Counted from the first letter of the stretch, positions 8,172 through 16,890 are shown. The stretch is DNA of 64,000 bases from an uncultured Acidimicrobiales bacterium (GCA_937922235.1 CAKZVC010000039.1:1-64000); one strand, 5' to 3'. Translations and numbers: made by a program. Notes: a model not told the origin generated them from the letters alone.

Positions 8172-9052
8172 GAGCGCTCGCTCACCGCCGGGCCAGCCTT
8201 CTCGAATTCCTCGGTGACCTCATCGAAGGTGAGCGGTCGGATGATCCGCTTCTCCATGTCGGCCGCTCGTTCTTTGGTAGCCCAGCTGAAGAAGCGCACA
8301 GCGATCAAGCCCCACAAGAAGAAGCCCCCAAGGATCTTCATGATGGCTCCTGCCGCCTGCTGATCCTGAACAACATCGATTCCCCAGAGGCGATCGACGG
8401 TGTCGTAGGCCGGGTATACCGGGTTGTCAGCGAACGTCAGCCAACCTGCCGGAACCGTTGGGATGATCGACATGAGGAACAGGTAGATCATCTGGGCTGG
8501 AGGCGACATGCGAAGCTCGGGAAGCGGACCGAGGACAGGCAGCCACATCAGCAGCGCCGAGCTGAACATCACGAGGTGAATGCCGTAGTGGAACGGACCA
8601 GAGTCAGCCGAGAGCTGCACGATGCCGTTCCAGTGCGTCAATGCCGCAAGCATGTTGAAGATCACGCCAGCAACAACGGGCTTTGCCAGACGTCCAAGCC
8701 ACGTTCGTTCCTGATCGCCACCGCCGAGAACCAGCCGAGCAAGCCACTCGGGGGTTGCCTGCAAGAACAGGATTGGAATGAAGAACGTGATGAGCAGGTG
8801 CTGCAGCATGTGCACCGAGTAGAGGTATTCCTCGGCAATGTCATGCAGGGGCCAATCAGCAGCGATGGCCAGCGAAACGACGGCGGCTACGAAGTACTTG
8901 CGCTGCTTGTCGCTGACCACCTCGCCGTTCGCAACAACCTTTGGCCCGATGACGCGGGTGGCGTAGAAGCCAAGGCCAACAATGCCCGCGAGGAGGAGCC
9001 AGACCTCAGGATGAGGCCGCCAACTCCAAGGGTCGATGGCCCCGAAGATCAA
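8168..9052 (-). CDS. ctaG: Cytochrome c oxidase assembly protein, CtaG (caa3) family
   Basis: A 294-residue polytopic membrane protein of the Bacillus-type CtaG family needed for caa3 oxidase assembly, probably in copper delivery. Seen: WPLHDIAEEYLYSVHMLQHL (about residues 66-85) and HWNGIVQLS near 140, whose membrane His residues are typical. It starts with TTG overlapping the subunit IV stop (TTGA) and is therefore coupled to the oxidase operon. It is not related to the Cox11-type protein that is also called CtaG. Confidence 0.9.
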   Translation of the reverse strand: MIFGAIDPWSWRPHPEVWLLLAGIVGLGFYATRVIGPKVVANGEVVSDKQRKYFVAAVVSLAIAADWPLHDIAEEYLYSVHMLQHLLITFFIPILFLQATPEWLARLVLGGGDQERTWLGRLAKPVVAGVIFNMLAALTHWNGIVQLSADSGPFHYGIHLVMFSSALLMWLPVLGPLPELRMSPPAQMIYLFLMSIIPTVPAGWLTFADNPVYPAYDTVDRLWGIDVVQDQQAAGAIMKILGGFFLWGLIAVRFFSWATKERAADMEKRIIRPLTFDEVTEEFEKAGPAVSERS

Positions 9053-9468
9053 GAATCTTCGACCATCTGTTCAAACTCGACCTGACCATCCCAGAATCCA
9101 GGGTCTTCGTAGCCATCGTTCCAGAACGAAAACTCGAATGCCGACAGCATGATCCAATACACGCCCACGGCGAGAACCAGGCCTGCTGCGAAGAGCTTCC
9201 AAAGGATCGAGTCATCGAACTTGAGGTGCATGAAGTAGGCACCAACGATGAAGAACTTCACGATCATGAGGGCGATAAGGCCGATCTTGAGCGACCACGC
9301 TGGCGGGACAAGGGCATCGCCGAAGCCGCCCTTCTCTGCGACGAACATCGCGATCTCGACGGCAGTCAGGATCGCAAGGGCGATCGCAATGCCGACGTAG
9401 CTGCGGTCGCTCGGGTGACCGTGGTCGTGGTCGTCGTGGGTATCGACGTGATTCTCGGTTGCAGTCAT
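9049..9468 (-). CDS. Cytochrome c oxidase subunit IV (prokaryotic COX4)
   Basis: A 139-residue protein with three membrane helices (about 25-45, 57-79 and 88-110) and the conserved core MIVKFFIVGAYFMHLKFDDS of bacterial subunit IV. The N-terminus HVDTHDDHDHGHPSD is rich in His and Asp, like the tails of ctaD, ctaE and the 274-aa protein in this operon. It lies between ctaE (6 bp gap) and ctaG (overlap). It should be a small accessory subunit of the caa3 oxidase. Confidence 0.9.
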   Translation of the reverse strand: MTATENHVDTHDDHDHGHPSDRSYVGIAIALAILTAVEIAMFVAEKGGFGDALVPPAWSLKIGLIALMIVKFFIVGAYFMHLKFDDSILWKLFAAGLVLAVGVYWIMLSAFEFSFWNDGYEDPGFWDGQVEFEQMVEDS

Positions 9469-9473
9469 GGTTC

Positions 9474-10118
9474 CTAACCGATCGGAATGAGGTAGATGAC
9501 GGTGAAGATGATCACCCAGACAATGTCGACAAAGTGCCAGTACAGGCCAACAAGCTCGACCGTTTCGCTCTTCTCCTTGCCCAGGCCGCTGTTGCGCGTG
9601 CCGAAGACCGTGCCGAGAAGCAACAAGATGCCGACGCTTACGTGCACCCCGTGGAAGCCGGTGAGTGTGTAGAAGGCCGAGGTCCAGGTGTTGGTCGTGT
9701 AGCCGAGGCCCTTGCCTGCGAACTCGGTGAATTCGAAGACCTGACCACCGATGAACAACATGCCGAGACCGGCGGTGCAGAGCATCCAGATGCGTCCTGC
9801 CCGTTGGTCATCACGGTTGACAGCAGACAAGCTGAGCACCATCGTGAGCGAGCTCATCAACAAGATGAACGAGCTGAGCGAGGTGAACGGAATGTCAAAG
9901 ACGTCGCCCGGCCCCTCGAACTCGGTGCCATCGGAGATGTTCGTGCGGTAGAGCAGGAACGAGGAGATCAAGGCGCCGAACAGTAGGCAGTCCGACGACA
10001 AGAACAACCACATGGCGAGCTTGTTGTTGGAGATGCCCGTGTTGGTTTCGGCGTGGCCGTGATCGTCGTGGCCATGGTCGTCGACGTGCTCGTCGACAAC
10101 TGCGGTTGCGCTAGCCAT
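9474..10118 (-). CDS. ctaE: Cytochrome c oxidase subunit III
   Basis: Subunit III of the canonical oxidase, 214 residues from ATG 10118, which overlaps the ctaD stop. Hallmarks are intact: GGQVFEFTEF with the membrane glutamate, LTGFHGVHVSVG, and the C-terminal YWHFVDIVWVIIF. Five membrane segments follow a His/Asp-rich N-terminus (DEHVDDHGHDDHGHAE). A longer in-frame start at 10166 would add residues that lie inside ctaD and is less likely. Confidence 0.95.
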   Translation of the reverse strand: MASATAVVDEHVDDHGHDDHGHAETNTGISNNKLAMWLFLSSDCLLFGALISSFLLYRTNISDGTEFEGPGDVFDIPFTSLSSFILLMSSLTMVLSLSAVNRDDQRAGRIWMLCTAGLGMLFIGGQVFEFTEFAGKGLGYTTNTWTSAFYTLTGFHGVHVSVGILLLLGTVFGTRNSGLGKEKSETVELVGLYWHFVDIVWVIIFTVIYLIPIG

Positions 10119-12168
10119 TGTCGGCCTCCGTTTCTGCGCCGGCGCCAACAAGTTCGGCTTCGGCAACTACTTCGTCGACGTCGACATCTCCCGCTTCAAC
10201 AGCGTCGGGATCGTCGTCATCACCATGGTCATCGTGATGATCATGGGCGGCGTTTGGATCGTCTGGGTGCTCGAAGATCCAGCCAACCATGCCGTAGATA
10301 ATGAGCGCGGCACCTGGGATACACAGCCACAGGCTGTAGATCAGGCCGTAGGCAACGATTGGAAGACCAAGCGACAAGACGATCGGGAAGTACGACGGAG
10401 ATGGAAGGTGCACGTTGTGGTTCGAGCCGTCCTGTGCAACTTCTTCAGCCGTGGCGATGCGAACAACGTTGTTGTTCTCGTCGTAGCCGTACTTGCGATG
10501 CCAGAACTCGTCCTGGCTTTCAACGATGATGTCTTCATCGAAGTTGTGCTCAGGAGTTGGTGACGCCGTCATCCACTCGAGGCTGCGTGCATCCCATGGA
10601 TCTGGTCCTGGGTTCGGCATACCTGCCTTCTTCCACTCCTTGCGGCTGTACGCAATGTTGTAGAAGAAGATCGCAATACCGGCAGCGATGATGAACGAGC
10701 CAACGGTGGCGACGAGGTTCCAGAATTCGAAACCGAAGTCTTCGTCGTAGGTGTCGATGCGGCGGCTCATGCCCTGGAGGCCAAGGATGTGCATTGGGCC
10801 GAACGTGACGTTGAAGCCAACAATCTGGAGCCAGAAGTTCCACTTACCAATGCGCTCGTTGAGCATGTAGCCAAACATCTTCGGCCACCAGAAGTAGAAG
10901 CCGGAGAAGATACCAAGGAGCGCCCCACCGAAGATGACGTAGTGGAAGTGAGCAACGATGTAGTAGGTGTCGGTCTGCTGAGTATCAGCAGGTGCGATCG
11001 AGTGGGTAACACCCGAGAGGCCGCCGATAGTGAACATCGAGACCACGCCGACGGCGAACAGCATTGCGGTCGTGAAGCGAAGTCGGCCGCCCCAAATCGT
11101 GGCAAGCCAGTTGAGGATCTTCACGCCGGTCGGCACCGCGATGAACATCGTCGACAGTGAGAACGCTGCAACCGAGATTGGACCGATGCCCGAGACGAAC
11201 ATGTGGTGAGCCCATACGCCCCAGCCCATGAAGCCAATGGCGATTCCGGAGAACACCATGAAGCTGTATCCGAAGATTGGCTTACGGCTGAAGGTTGGGA
11301 TGACCTCGGAGATGATGCCGAAGCTTGGAAGGATGAGGATGTATACCTCTGGGTGACCGAAGATCCAGAAGAGGTGCTGCCACAAGAGTGGGTCAGCGCC
11401 CTTTTCGGTGTTGAAGAAGTTCGCACCGAAGAGGCGGTCGAAGGTGAGCTCGAAGAGCGCAACCGAGATGACCGGAACCGCGAAGAGCAGCAGGAACTGC
11501 ACGACGAGGTTCATCCAGGTGAAAATCGGCATGCGGAACATCGACATGCCCTTGGGGCGCATGTTGAGCACGGTCGTGATCAGGTTGATTGCCGACACGA
11601 GTGAAGCAATACCGGTGATCTGCAGACCGAGTGCATAGAAGTCGATGCCGTGGCTTGGCGAGAACGTCACCGAGCTGTTTGGCGAGTAGTTGAACCAACC
11701 GCCGTCAGCGCCGCCTCCGAGCAGCCATGCCGAGTTGAGGAACAAGCCACCGAAGAGGAACACCCAGAAGCTGAGTGCGTTCATTCGAGGGAAGGCAACG
11801 TCTCGAGCGCCGATCTGCAATGGCAGCAGATAGTTCGCGAACGCTGCAGCGAGCGGCATGATGACCAAGAAGATCATCGTGACGCCGTGCATGGTGAACA
11901 CCTGGTTGTAGACCTCAGGTGAAAGCAACGTGCCGTTCGGGGTTGCGAGCTGTAGACGAATCAGCAGTGCTTCAGCGCCACCGATGACAAAGAAGAACAT
12001 CGCGGCAACGCCGTACATGATGCCGATCTTCTTGTGATCAACTGTGCTGAGCCAGTCCTTCCACGAATCGGACTGCTTTGGTCGCGTCAGATCGCCGAGA
12101 GGACGGTCGGCGGTTGCGCCAGCTTCGTCTCCGGCGCCGATAGCGAGTGGTCGTTCAATGATTGCCAC
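10111..12168 (-). CDS. ctaD: Cytochrome c oxidase subunit I with C-terminal extension
   Basis: Catalytic subunit of the proton-pumping aa3/caa3 oxidase, 685 residues. All ligands are present: His94 and His409 for the low-spin heme; His272 with cross-linked Tyr276 (GHPEVY) and His321-His322 for CuB; His407 for the high-spin heme; and Lys350 of the K channel. After the usual end (TASPTPEHNFD, near residue 555) comes an extension with two extra membrane helices (PIVLSLGLPIVAYGLIYSLW and the next) and a tail AHDHHDDHGDDDDPD. The extension looks like a fused subunit IV-type module. Confidence 0.98.
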   Translation of the reverse strand: MAIIERPLAIGAGDEAGATADRPLGDLTRPKQSDSWKDWLSTVDHKKIGIMYGVAAMFFFVIGGAEALLIRLQLATPNGTLLSPEVYNQVFTMHGVTMIFLVIMPLAAAFANYLLPLQIGARDVAFPRMNALSFWVFLFGGLFLNSAWLLGGGADGGWFNYSPNSSVTFSPSHGIDFYALGLQITGIASLVSAINLITTVLNMRPKGMSMFRMPIFTWMNLVVQFLLLFAVPVISVALFELTFDRLFGANFFNTEKGADPLLWQHLFWIFGHPEVYILILPSFGIISEVIPTFSRKPIFGYSFMVFSGIAIGFMGWGVWAHHMFVSGIGPISVAAFSLSTMFIAVPTGVKILNWLATIWGGRLRFTTAMLFAVGVVSMFTIGGLSGVTHSIAPADTQQTDTYYIVAHFHYVIFGGALLGIFSGFYFWWPKMFGYMLNERIGKWNFWLQIVGFNVTFGPMHILGLQGMSRRIDTYDEDFGFEFWNLVATVGSFIIAAGIAIFFYNIAYSRKEWKKAGMPNPGPDPWDARSLEWMTASPTPEHNFDEDIIVESQDEFWHRKYGYDENNNVVRIATAEEVAQDGSNHNVHLPSPSYFPIVLSLGLPIVAYGLIYSLWLCIPGAALIIYGMVGWIFEHPDDPNAAHDHHDDHGDDDDPDAVEAGDVDVDEVVAEAELVGAGAETEADNG

Positions 12169-12171
12169 TTA

Positions 12172-13515
12172 CTACTCTCCTTGTGCGTTCTCTTCGGAAC
12201 CAGGAGTCTCGACTCCGGTTTCCGAAATGATGAAGTCTGATGGCTTTGGCCCCGTGAGTTCGAGGAGCGCTACCAAGTCGTCGACTTCTTGGGTGCTGAG
12301 TTCGAGGTTTGGCATACCGCGCATGCGCATGTCGTCGTCGCTGACGGGATCGGTGTAGTTCGCCTTGATCGAATCGGGATCGCGGAGCCACTGAGCCACG
12401 TCGTTCTTGTTGAACTCCTTGGTCTCTGGGTCCCACACGTTGCGGATGCCGCCGCCGAAGGTGGTACGGCTAGAGAAGTGCGTCAGGTTTGGTGCGGCGC
12501 CGGACACGAGCTGGCGAGCTACTGCCTCTTCAGACCAGAGGTCTTCGGCGACACCTTCCATCAGGTGGCATGATGCGCACTTGCCACGGAAGGTCGAAAT
12601 AGCACGCTGGGTGGAGTTTTCGGGGGCAGGCGTGTCGCCGGCGACAAGAGCGTCGACGTAGGCCGCTGACTCTGCGTCGAGCGGCACGCCTTCCATCTGC
12701 GAGTTGATCCATTCTTGGAAATCAGCTGGCTCGAGCGCAATGACTTGCATACGCATACGTGAATGCGACAGGCCACAGAACTCGGTGCACTGACCGAAGT
12801 ACACGCCAGGCTCATCGGCCTCGATCTTCCATGGCGCCGACTGGCGACCAGGAACAGCGTCGCGCTTTCCGTTCAGTGACGGAATCCAGTGCGAGTGGAT
12901 GACATCGCGGCTGGTGATCTCGAGCTCGATCTCCTGCCCGATCGGGATCACCATCTGAGTTGCGGTGGAGATGTCGGGTGTTGGCAGCGTTTGCACGCGC
13001 TCTTGGTCGACGTCGACATCACCGAAGTGATACTGGTATTCCCACCACCACTGCTGTCCAACAACGACAACTTGTGGCTCCCAGGCGATTGACTCGCCAG
13101 CGACCGTGACATTGACCGGGTTGGAGTCTTCGCTGTTCAGGCTGTTGTGCACCGTGAGGGTGTATAGGCCGATACCGAGGAGGAGGAGCGCTGGGGCTGC
13201 GGTCCAGGCGTACTCGAGCGTGTCGTTGCCGTGGATCTGCTCTGGCCAATCGTCTTCTTCGTAGTCATCTCCGCTGATGCCGAAGTTCTTCCAGGCATAG
13301 ATGGTGACGAAGAGAACGCCGGCGAACACGGCGTAGGCAATCCAGAGCACCCACGTGAGGAAGCTGTCGATCTGGCGAGCCTCCGGGCCAGCCAAGTTGT
13401 CTTGGCCAAGGGTGGTGAGCTCTGCATCGTTCGCGCATGAAGCGAGGAGCAGCGTGGCCGCCACAACCGCGAGCAAACGAGCTGCTTTGCGGATGGACGG
13501 GGACATGGTGGTCAT
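12172..13515 (-). CDS. ctaC: Cytochrome c oxidase subunit II with cytochrome c domain
   Basis: Electron-entry subunit of a caa3-type oxidase. It has a lipoprotein-like signal (LLAVVAATLLLASC), two membrane helices, and a cupredoxin domain with the CuA site HSHWIPSLNG and GQCTEFCGLSHSRMRM. A fused cytochrome c domain follows, with heme motif CASCH and a distal Met in MRMRGMPNLE. ATG 13515 is chosen because GAAGGA lies 6 nt upstream and the signal peptide follows directly. The 3 bp gap to ctaD makes them co-transcribed. About 110 bp separate it from the 274-aa gene. Confidence 0.96.
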   Translation of the reverse strand: MTTMSPSIRKAARLLAVVAATLLLASCANDAELTTLGQDNLAGPEARQIDSFLTWVLWIAYAVFAGVLFVTIYAWKNFGISGDDYEEDDWPEQIHGNDTLEYAWTAAPALLLLGIGLYTLTVHNSLNSEDSNPVNVTVAGESIAWEPQVVVVGQQWWWEYQYHFGDVDVDQERVQTLPTPDISTATQMVIPIGQEIELEITSRDVIHSHWIPSLNGKRDAVPGRQSAPWKIEADEPGVYFGQCTEFCGLSHSRMRMQVIALEPADFQEWINSQMEGVPLDAESAAYVDALVAGDTPAPENSTQRAISTFRGKCASCHLMEGVAEDLWSEEAVARQLVSGAAPNLTHFSSRTTFGGGIRNVWDPETKEFNKNDVAQWLRDPDSIKANYTDPVSDDDMRMRGMPNLELSTQEVDDLVALLELTGPKPSDFIISETGVETPGSEENAQGE

Positions 13516-13625
13516 ACGAGATCCTTCGACGCCTTCAGGCGTGGTGTCAGTACGGGAACGACCTTGTGAAAGTTTTCCCAAATTCTCATAAGAAGACAAG
13601 TTGTGTGGGCGTTTGCTTCGTGCGG

Positions 13626-14450
13626 TCACGAGGCGGCCTCCACGATGACGACGCCCATTGCTTCGTCGTCACTGTGATCGCCATCGTCTTCGCTGTGATC
13701 GTCGCCGTGCTTTTCATCGCCATGCTCGATCTGGGTGAGGCTGAACAAACCGAAGACCAAGACGCTGGCGACAATGCCGGTAGTGATCAGGGTGATAACG
13801 TTCTTGTTCATGTCCGGGTTCGAAACGAAGAACCAGGCTGCAGCCAACATGATGACCGAGACGATTGCGCCGATGACGACTGCGCCAGTGCCGTGGTACG
13901 CAATGAAGATCCGTGACACGGCCATGACGAACACGGCGCCACCCAGCAGTCCGAGAAGTGGGACTTCGAATGGGCCCATCAGCTGGTTGCGAAGCGCAAT
14001 GTTGGTGGAAGGGTCGCCGGTTGCCCGGTCGGCCCAGGCAGTCATGGTCCACTCGAACGCAACAATGGCGAGTACTGCCAAACCAACGCCGAACACGAAC
14101 GTGTTGATCGCCATGCCAACAACGACGAACGTGAGGCCAAGCCCGGCGACGATCGGCCAGATCGATGCAGCGACTGGACGCTGACCAACCGGTGCAGTCT
14201 CGACGCCCATAGCTTGGGCAACCGCATCAGCATCGGCGTCACGCACGAGCGTGAGCAGGGTGCCAACAATGATCGACACGATGGCCACGCCGACAAGCAC
14301 GACGTAGGACACGTGGTGGCCAATGCCACCCTTGTAACCGGCGCTAATTGGGCCGACGACGGTGCCACCGGTGGTGTAGCCACCGATCGCTGCAGCCAAG
14401 AGGGCCGCTCCGGCAATGCCGGCGTAGAGCTTGAAACCAGTTGGGATCAT
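13626..14450 (-). CDS. Unknown seven-helix membrane protein in the oxidase operon
   Basis: A 274-residue protein with about seven membrane segments and no recognisable domain. Features: a Gly-rich first helix (AALLAAAIGGYTTGGTV), GHHVSYVVLVG near residue 44, and a central MGPFEVPLLGLLGGAVF. The soluble C-terminus QIEHGDEKHGDDHSEDDGDH is His/Asp-rich like several oxidase subunits here. It sits between the COX3-like paralogue (7 bp gap) and ctaC, so it is probably a structural or assembly component of the oxidase or of the pseudo-oxidase pair. I cannot assign it to a family. Confidence 0.7.
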   Translation of the reverse strand: MIPTGFKLYAGIAGAALLAAAIGGYTTGGTVVGPISAGYKGGIGHHVSYVVLVGVAIVSIIVGTLLTLVRDADADAVAQAMGVETAPVGQRPVAASIWPIVAGLGLTFVVVGMAINTFVFGVGLAVLAIVAFEWTMTAWADRATGDPSTNIALRNQLMGPFEVPLLGLLGGAVFVMAVSRIFIAYHGTGAVVIGAIVSVIMLAAAWFFVSNPDMNKNVITLITTGIVASVLVFGLFSLTQIEHGDEKHGDDHSEDDGDHSDDEAMGVVIVEAAS

Positions 14451-14457
14451 TCGTGGC

Positions 14458-15072
14458 TCACTTCGTGATCGTGATCAGGTACCAGACGGGCAAGTACACA
14501 ATGACGGCTGCGTACCAGTAGATCGCTGCGGCCTGGACACCATCAGCGTTCGTGGAGTTGAACTGTCCTGCAACTGCTCGGATGAACATGAGGAGGACGA
14601 AGACCATGGCGATTGCCATGAAGACGATGTAGCTGCCGTAAATGACGTGCAGCAGAAGTGCCGGGGTCGACTCGTCGACCGCCCGACCGAAGTCGAGCAC
14701 ACCGAAGACCATCTGGTTGATGACTGCAGCGCCCATAAGCAAGGTGACGAAGAAGGCGGCGTAGGCGTTGCGGCGATCGTCGTTGCGGATGGCCTGCACT
14801 GCCCAGGAGATCGTGAAGACCGAAATCCAGGTGGTGAACATCATCATCGTGCCAGGTGCGATCTGCACGGCACCTTCGGGGAACCAAAGCTTGCCGCCGT
14901 CGAGACCATTCTCGATGCGGAACTCGTTGTTCTGGCGAAGCGAGATGTAGACGGCAAAGAGGCCGACAAACACCATGATCGACGCAACAGCGGCGAACGC
15001 CGTGCCAACGATAAGGGTTCGGTTACGGGAGAGTTCTGCCGCTGGTGGAGCGACTGCGGTAGCTGCTGCCAT
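14458..15072 (-). CDS. COX3-like paralogue lacking subunit III signatures
   Basis: A 204-residue five-helix protein of the heme-copper oxidase subunit III fold, next to the COX1-like paralogue (one-base overlap). Compared with ctaE of this operon, the FEF glutamate segment aligns with MVFGVLDF, the GFHGVHV helix with LLHVIYGSYIV, and the terminal YWHFVD with YWYAAV, so the marks of subunit III are gone while helix spacing is kept. It is probably the partner of the metal-free COX1-like protein. Fold assignment is by motif alignment only. Confidence 0.75.
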   Translation of the reverse strand: MAAATAVAPPAAELSRNRTLIVGTAFAAVASIMVFVGLFAVYISLRQNNEFRIENGLDGGKLWFPEGAVQIAPGTMMMFTTWISVFTISWAVQAIRNDDRRNAYAAFFVTLLMGAAVINQMVFGVLDFGRAVDESTPALLLHVIYGSYIVFMAIAMVFVLLMFIRAVAGQFNSTNADGVQAAAIYWYAAVIVYLPVWYLITITK

Positions 15073-16730
15073 CAGTTGACCTCCTCAAGTTCGTCGAGCA
15101 GTGGTTCGGCCGAGAGCACGGGTTCAAGTGGCTCGACGAAGTTGCCAACCGGGGGTGGCGACGGTGCAGCCCACTCGAGGGTGTGGCCTTCCCATGGATC
15201 GTCGGGCAAGGTTTCGTCGCTTGTAGCGGCCGGGACGATGACACCCAAGATCGAGAGGCCGCCGAGAATGAGCATTGCTGAGCCCATGATCGAGAGCATG
15301 TTCATGGTGTTGGCAAGATCGCCAACGGTGTCGACTGCGATGTCGGGCTGGCCATCGAAGGCGGCGACGAGGTTCGCGAGGCCGAGGATCGCACCAGCAC
15401 CAGCGAAGGCCATGACGCCACCCATGCCAGCACCATTGCCGCCGTAGCCACCGAACAGCTTTGGCGACCAGTAGGAAATAGCTCCGACTGCGGCGGTAAG
15501 GGATGCGCCTACGACGAGGCCCATCTGCGCTGTGGTCGAGGAAAGCAGGATGTTGTTCTCGTGCAGAACATCAGCGAACGGCATCACCCGGATGAAGCCA
15601 ACGATTGCTGCGGTGAGGAGAAGGAGTGCGCCGAGCACGGCGCCAAGCAATGCGGCACTTGGCTTCGGTGCGCTGCCACGACGGATCGTGTCGAGCCCAC
15701 CGCCAAAGACTGCAAGGACTGGCAGCACTGCGGCGACTGCGAATGCACCGTAGAGGAAGCCCTTGTAGATCACGACGTTGCGGAACTGCCCTGCGTCGGC
15801 GTTGGTGGCTTCGATCGTTGGGTAGAACGACTGGGCCCACGCACCGAAGCTCAGCAGACCAAACAGGCCAATAAAGGAGAGCGTCGCTTCACGAAGTGGC
15901 TGACGCTGCTTGGCAAGAACCGGGATGATCTCGCCGAAGATGCCGAGCACCGGAATGGCGTAGGCGTAGATCTGTGGCTGCGCCCAGGCCCAGGAGATGC
16001 GGTCCCACATCAAGTCGGCGTTGCCGAAGTCGACAACCTCGCCGTACTTGAGATCGACATAGCTGAAGATGAGGCCAGCAAGAAGAACTGGGAACGAGAA
16101 GAGCCACACCGAGGTGGCGACAAGCATCGACCACGAGAAAGTTGGAACTCGAAGCAAGGTCATGCCTGTCGAGCGGAGCGCCACAACGGTGGTCGCAATA
16201 CAGACCGACGCAGTGAGGAGTGCAATCAGCATTGCGCCGAATGACGTAATCGACAGGAGGGTTGAATCGGAGCGGGTGTTCGCTGCGAACCCGAAGCCGC
16301 CATCAACGGCGAACGACACGGCGTGGACGATCGAGCCGAACAGCCAGGCCCAGAACGATGCTGCAGCAAGGCGAGGGAAGGCAATCGACGCCGATCCAAC
16401 CTGCAGCGGTGTGATGGCTGTAGCGATTCCGATGAACATTGGAACGACGACCATGAAGATGATTCCGGTGCGGAACAGCACCCATCCTTGGAAATAACCG
16501 GACACGCCGCTGAAGATGCTGAAGGCATCGGTGTCAGCGCGCTCGAGGTTGTTCACCACGCCAAGCACGGCGAGGAGAATCAAGAAGGCGATGCTCGCCC
16601 CAATCCACAGTCGACCGACCATCTTGTGGTCGTTCGAGGCCACCAACCGGTACAGGCCATCACCTTGCGGTGGAGCATGCACGGCGACCTCGTCGACGTG
16701 GGTTTCTGTATGCGTGTCAATCGCTGTCAT
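15072..16730 (-). CDS. COX1-like paralogue without metal-binding histidines
   Basis: A 552-residue twelve-helix protein aligning with subunit I along its length: SNDHKMVGR start, TPLQVGSASIAFPR, YWSPKLFG, and an end PWEGHTLEWAAPSPPP like the canonical C-terminus. Ungapped motif alignment with ctaD shows His94 -> Phe86 (Arg87 beside it), His272 -> Gln251, His321-His322 -> Gln300-Ser301, His407 -> Ala401 and His409 -> Met403; Tyr276 is kept as Tyr255. It therefore should bind no heme A or CuB. It is the first gene of the oxidase run. An inactive structural or regulatory role is inferred. Confidence 0.85.
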   Translation of the reverse strand: MTAIDTHTETHVDEVAVHAPPQGDGLYRLVASNDHKMVGRLWIGASIAFLILLAVLGVVNNLERADTDAFSIFSGVSGYFQGWVLFRTGIIFMVVVPMFIGIATAITPLQVGSASIAFPRLAAASFWAWLFGSIVHAVSFAVDGGFGFAANTRSDSTLLSITSFGAMLIALLTASVCIATTVVALRSTGMTLLRVPTFSWSMLVATSVWLFSFPVLLAGLIFSYVDLKYGEVVDFGNADLMWDRISWAWAQPQIYAYAIPVLGIFGEIIPVLAKQRQPLREATLSFIGLFGLLSFGAWAQSFYPTIEATNADAGQFRNVVIYKGFLYGAFAVAAVLPVLAVFGGGLDTIRRGSAPKPSAALLGAVLGALLLLTAAIVGFIRVMPFADVLHENNILLSSTTAQMGLVVGASLTAAVGAISYWSPKLFGGYGGNGAGMGGVMAFAGAGAILGLANLVAAFDGQPDIAVDTVGDLANTMNMLSIMGSAMLILGGLSILGVIVPAATSDETLPDDPWEGHTLEWAAPSPPPVGNFVEPLEPVLSAEPLLDELEEVN

Positions 16731-16890
16731 CTAAACGTCGTCACCCTTGGACATGTGTGGTCGCGCCACGGCGAAGCGGACCCTCCAAGGTTAGGCGGAG
16801 ACGACCCACTTCTGGCGCATCAAAGCAAGTGAAACCATAGTTCTCGCGCGGCCAACCGCCCAATACCAAGGCCACGACCAATGTCACAGC

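Noticed and set aside
14431-15447. 338-codon frame on the plus strand opposite the COX3-like and COX1-like genes
   Set aside because: Composition is that of an antisense shadow (His/Asp/Glu-rich mirror of membrane codons); the minus-strand genes have clear homology motifs.
15072-16730. COX1-like gene as a pseudogene or as a second active oxidase
   Set aside because: The frame is intact and full length with clean operon spacing, so not a pseudogene; all ligand His are missing, so not an active heme-copper oxidase.
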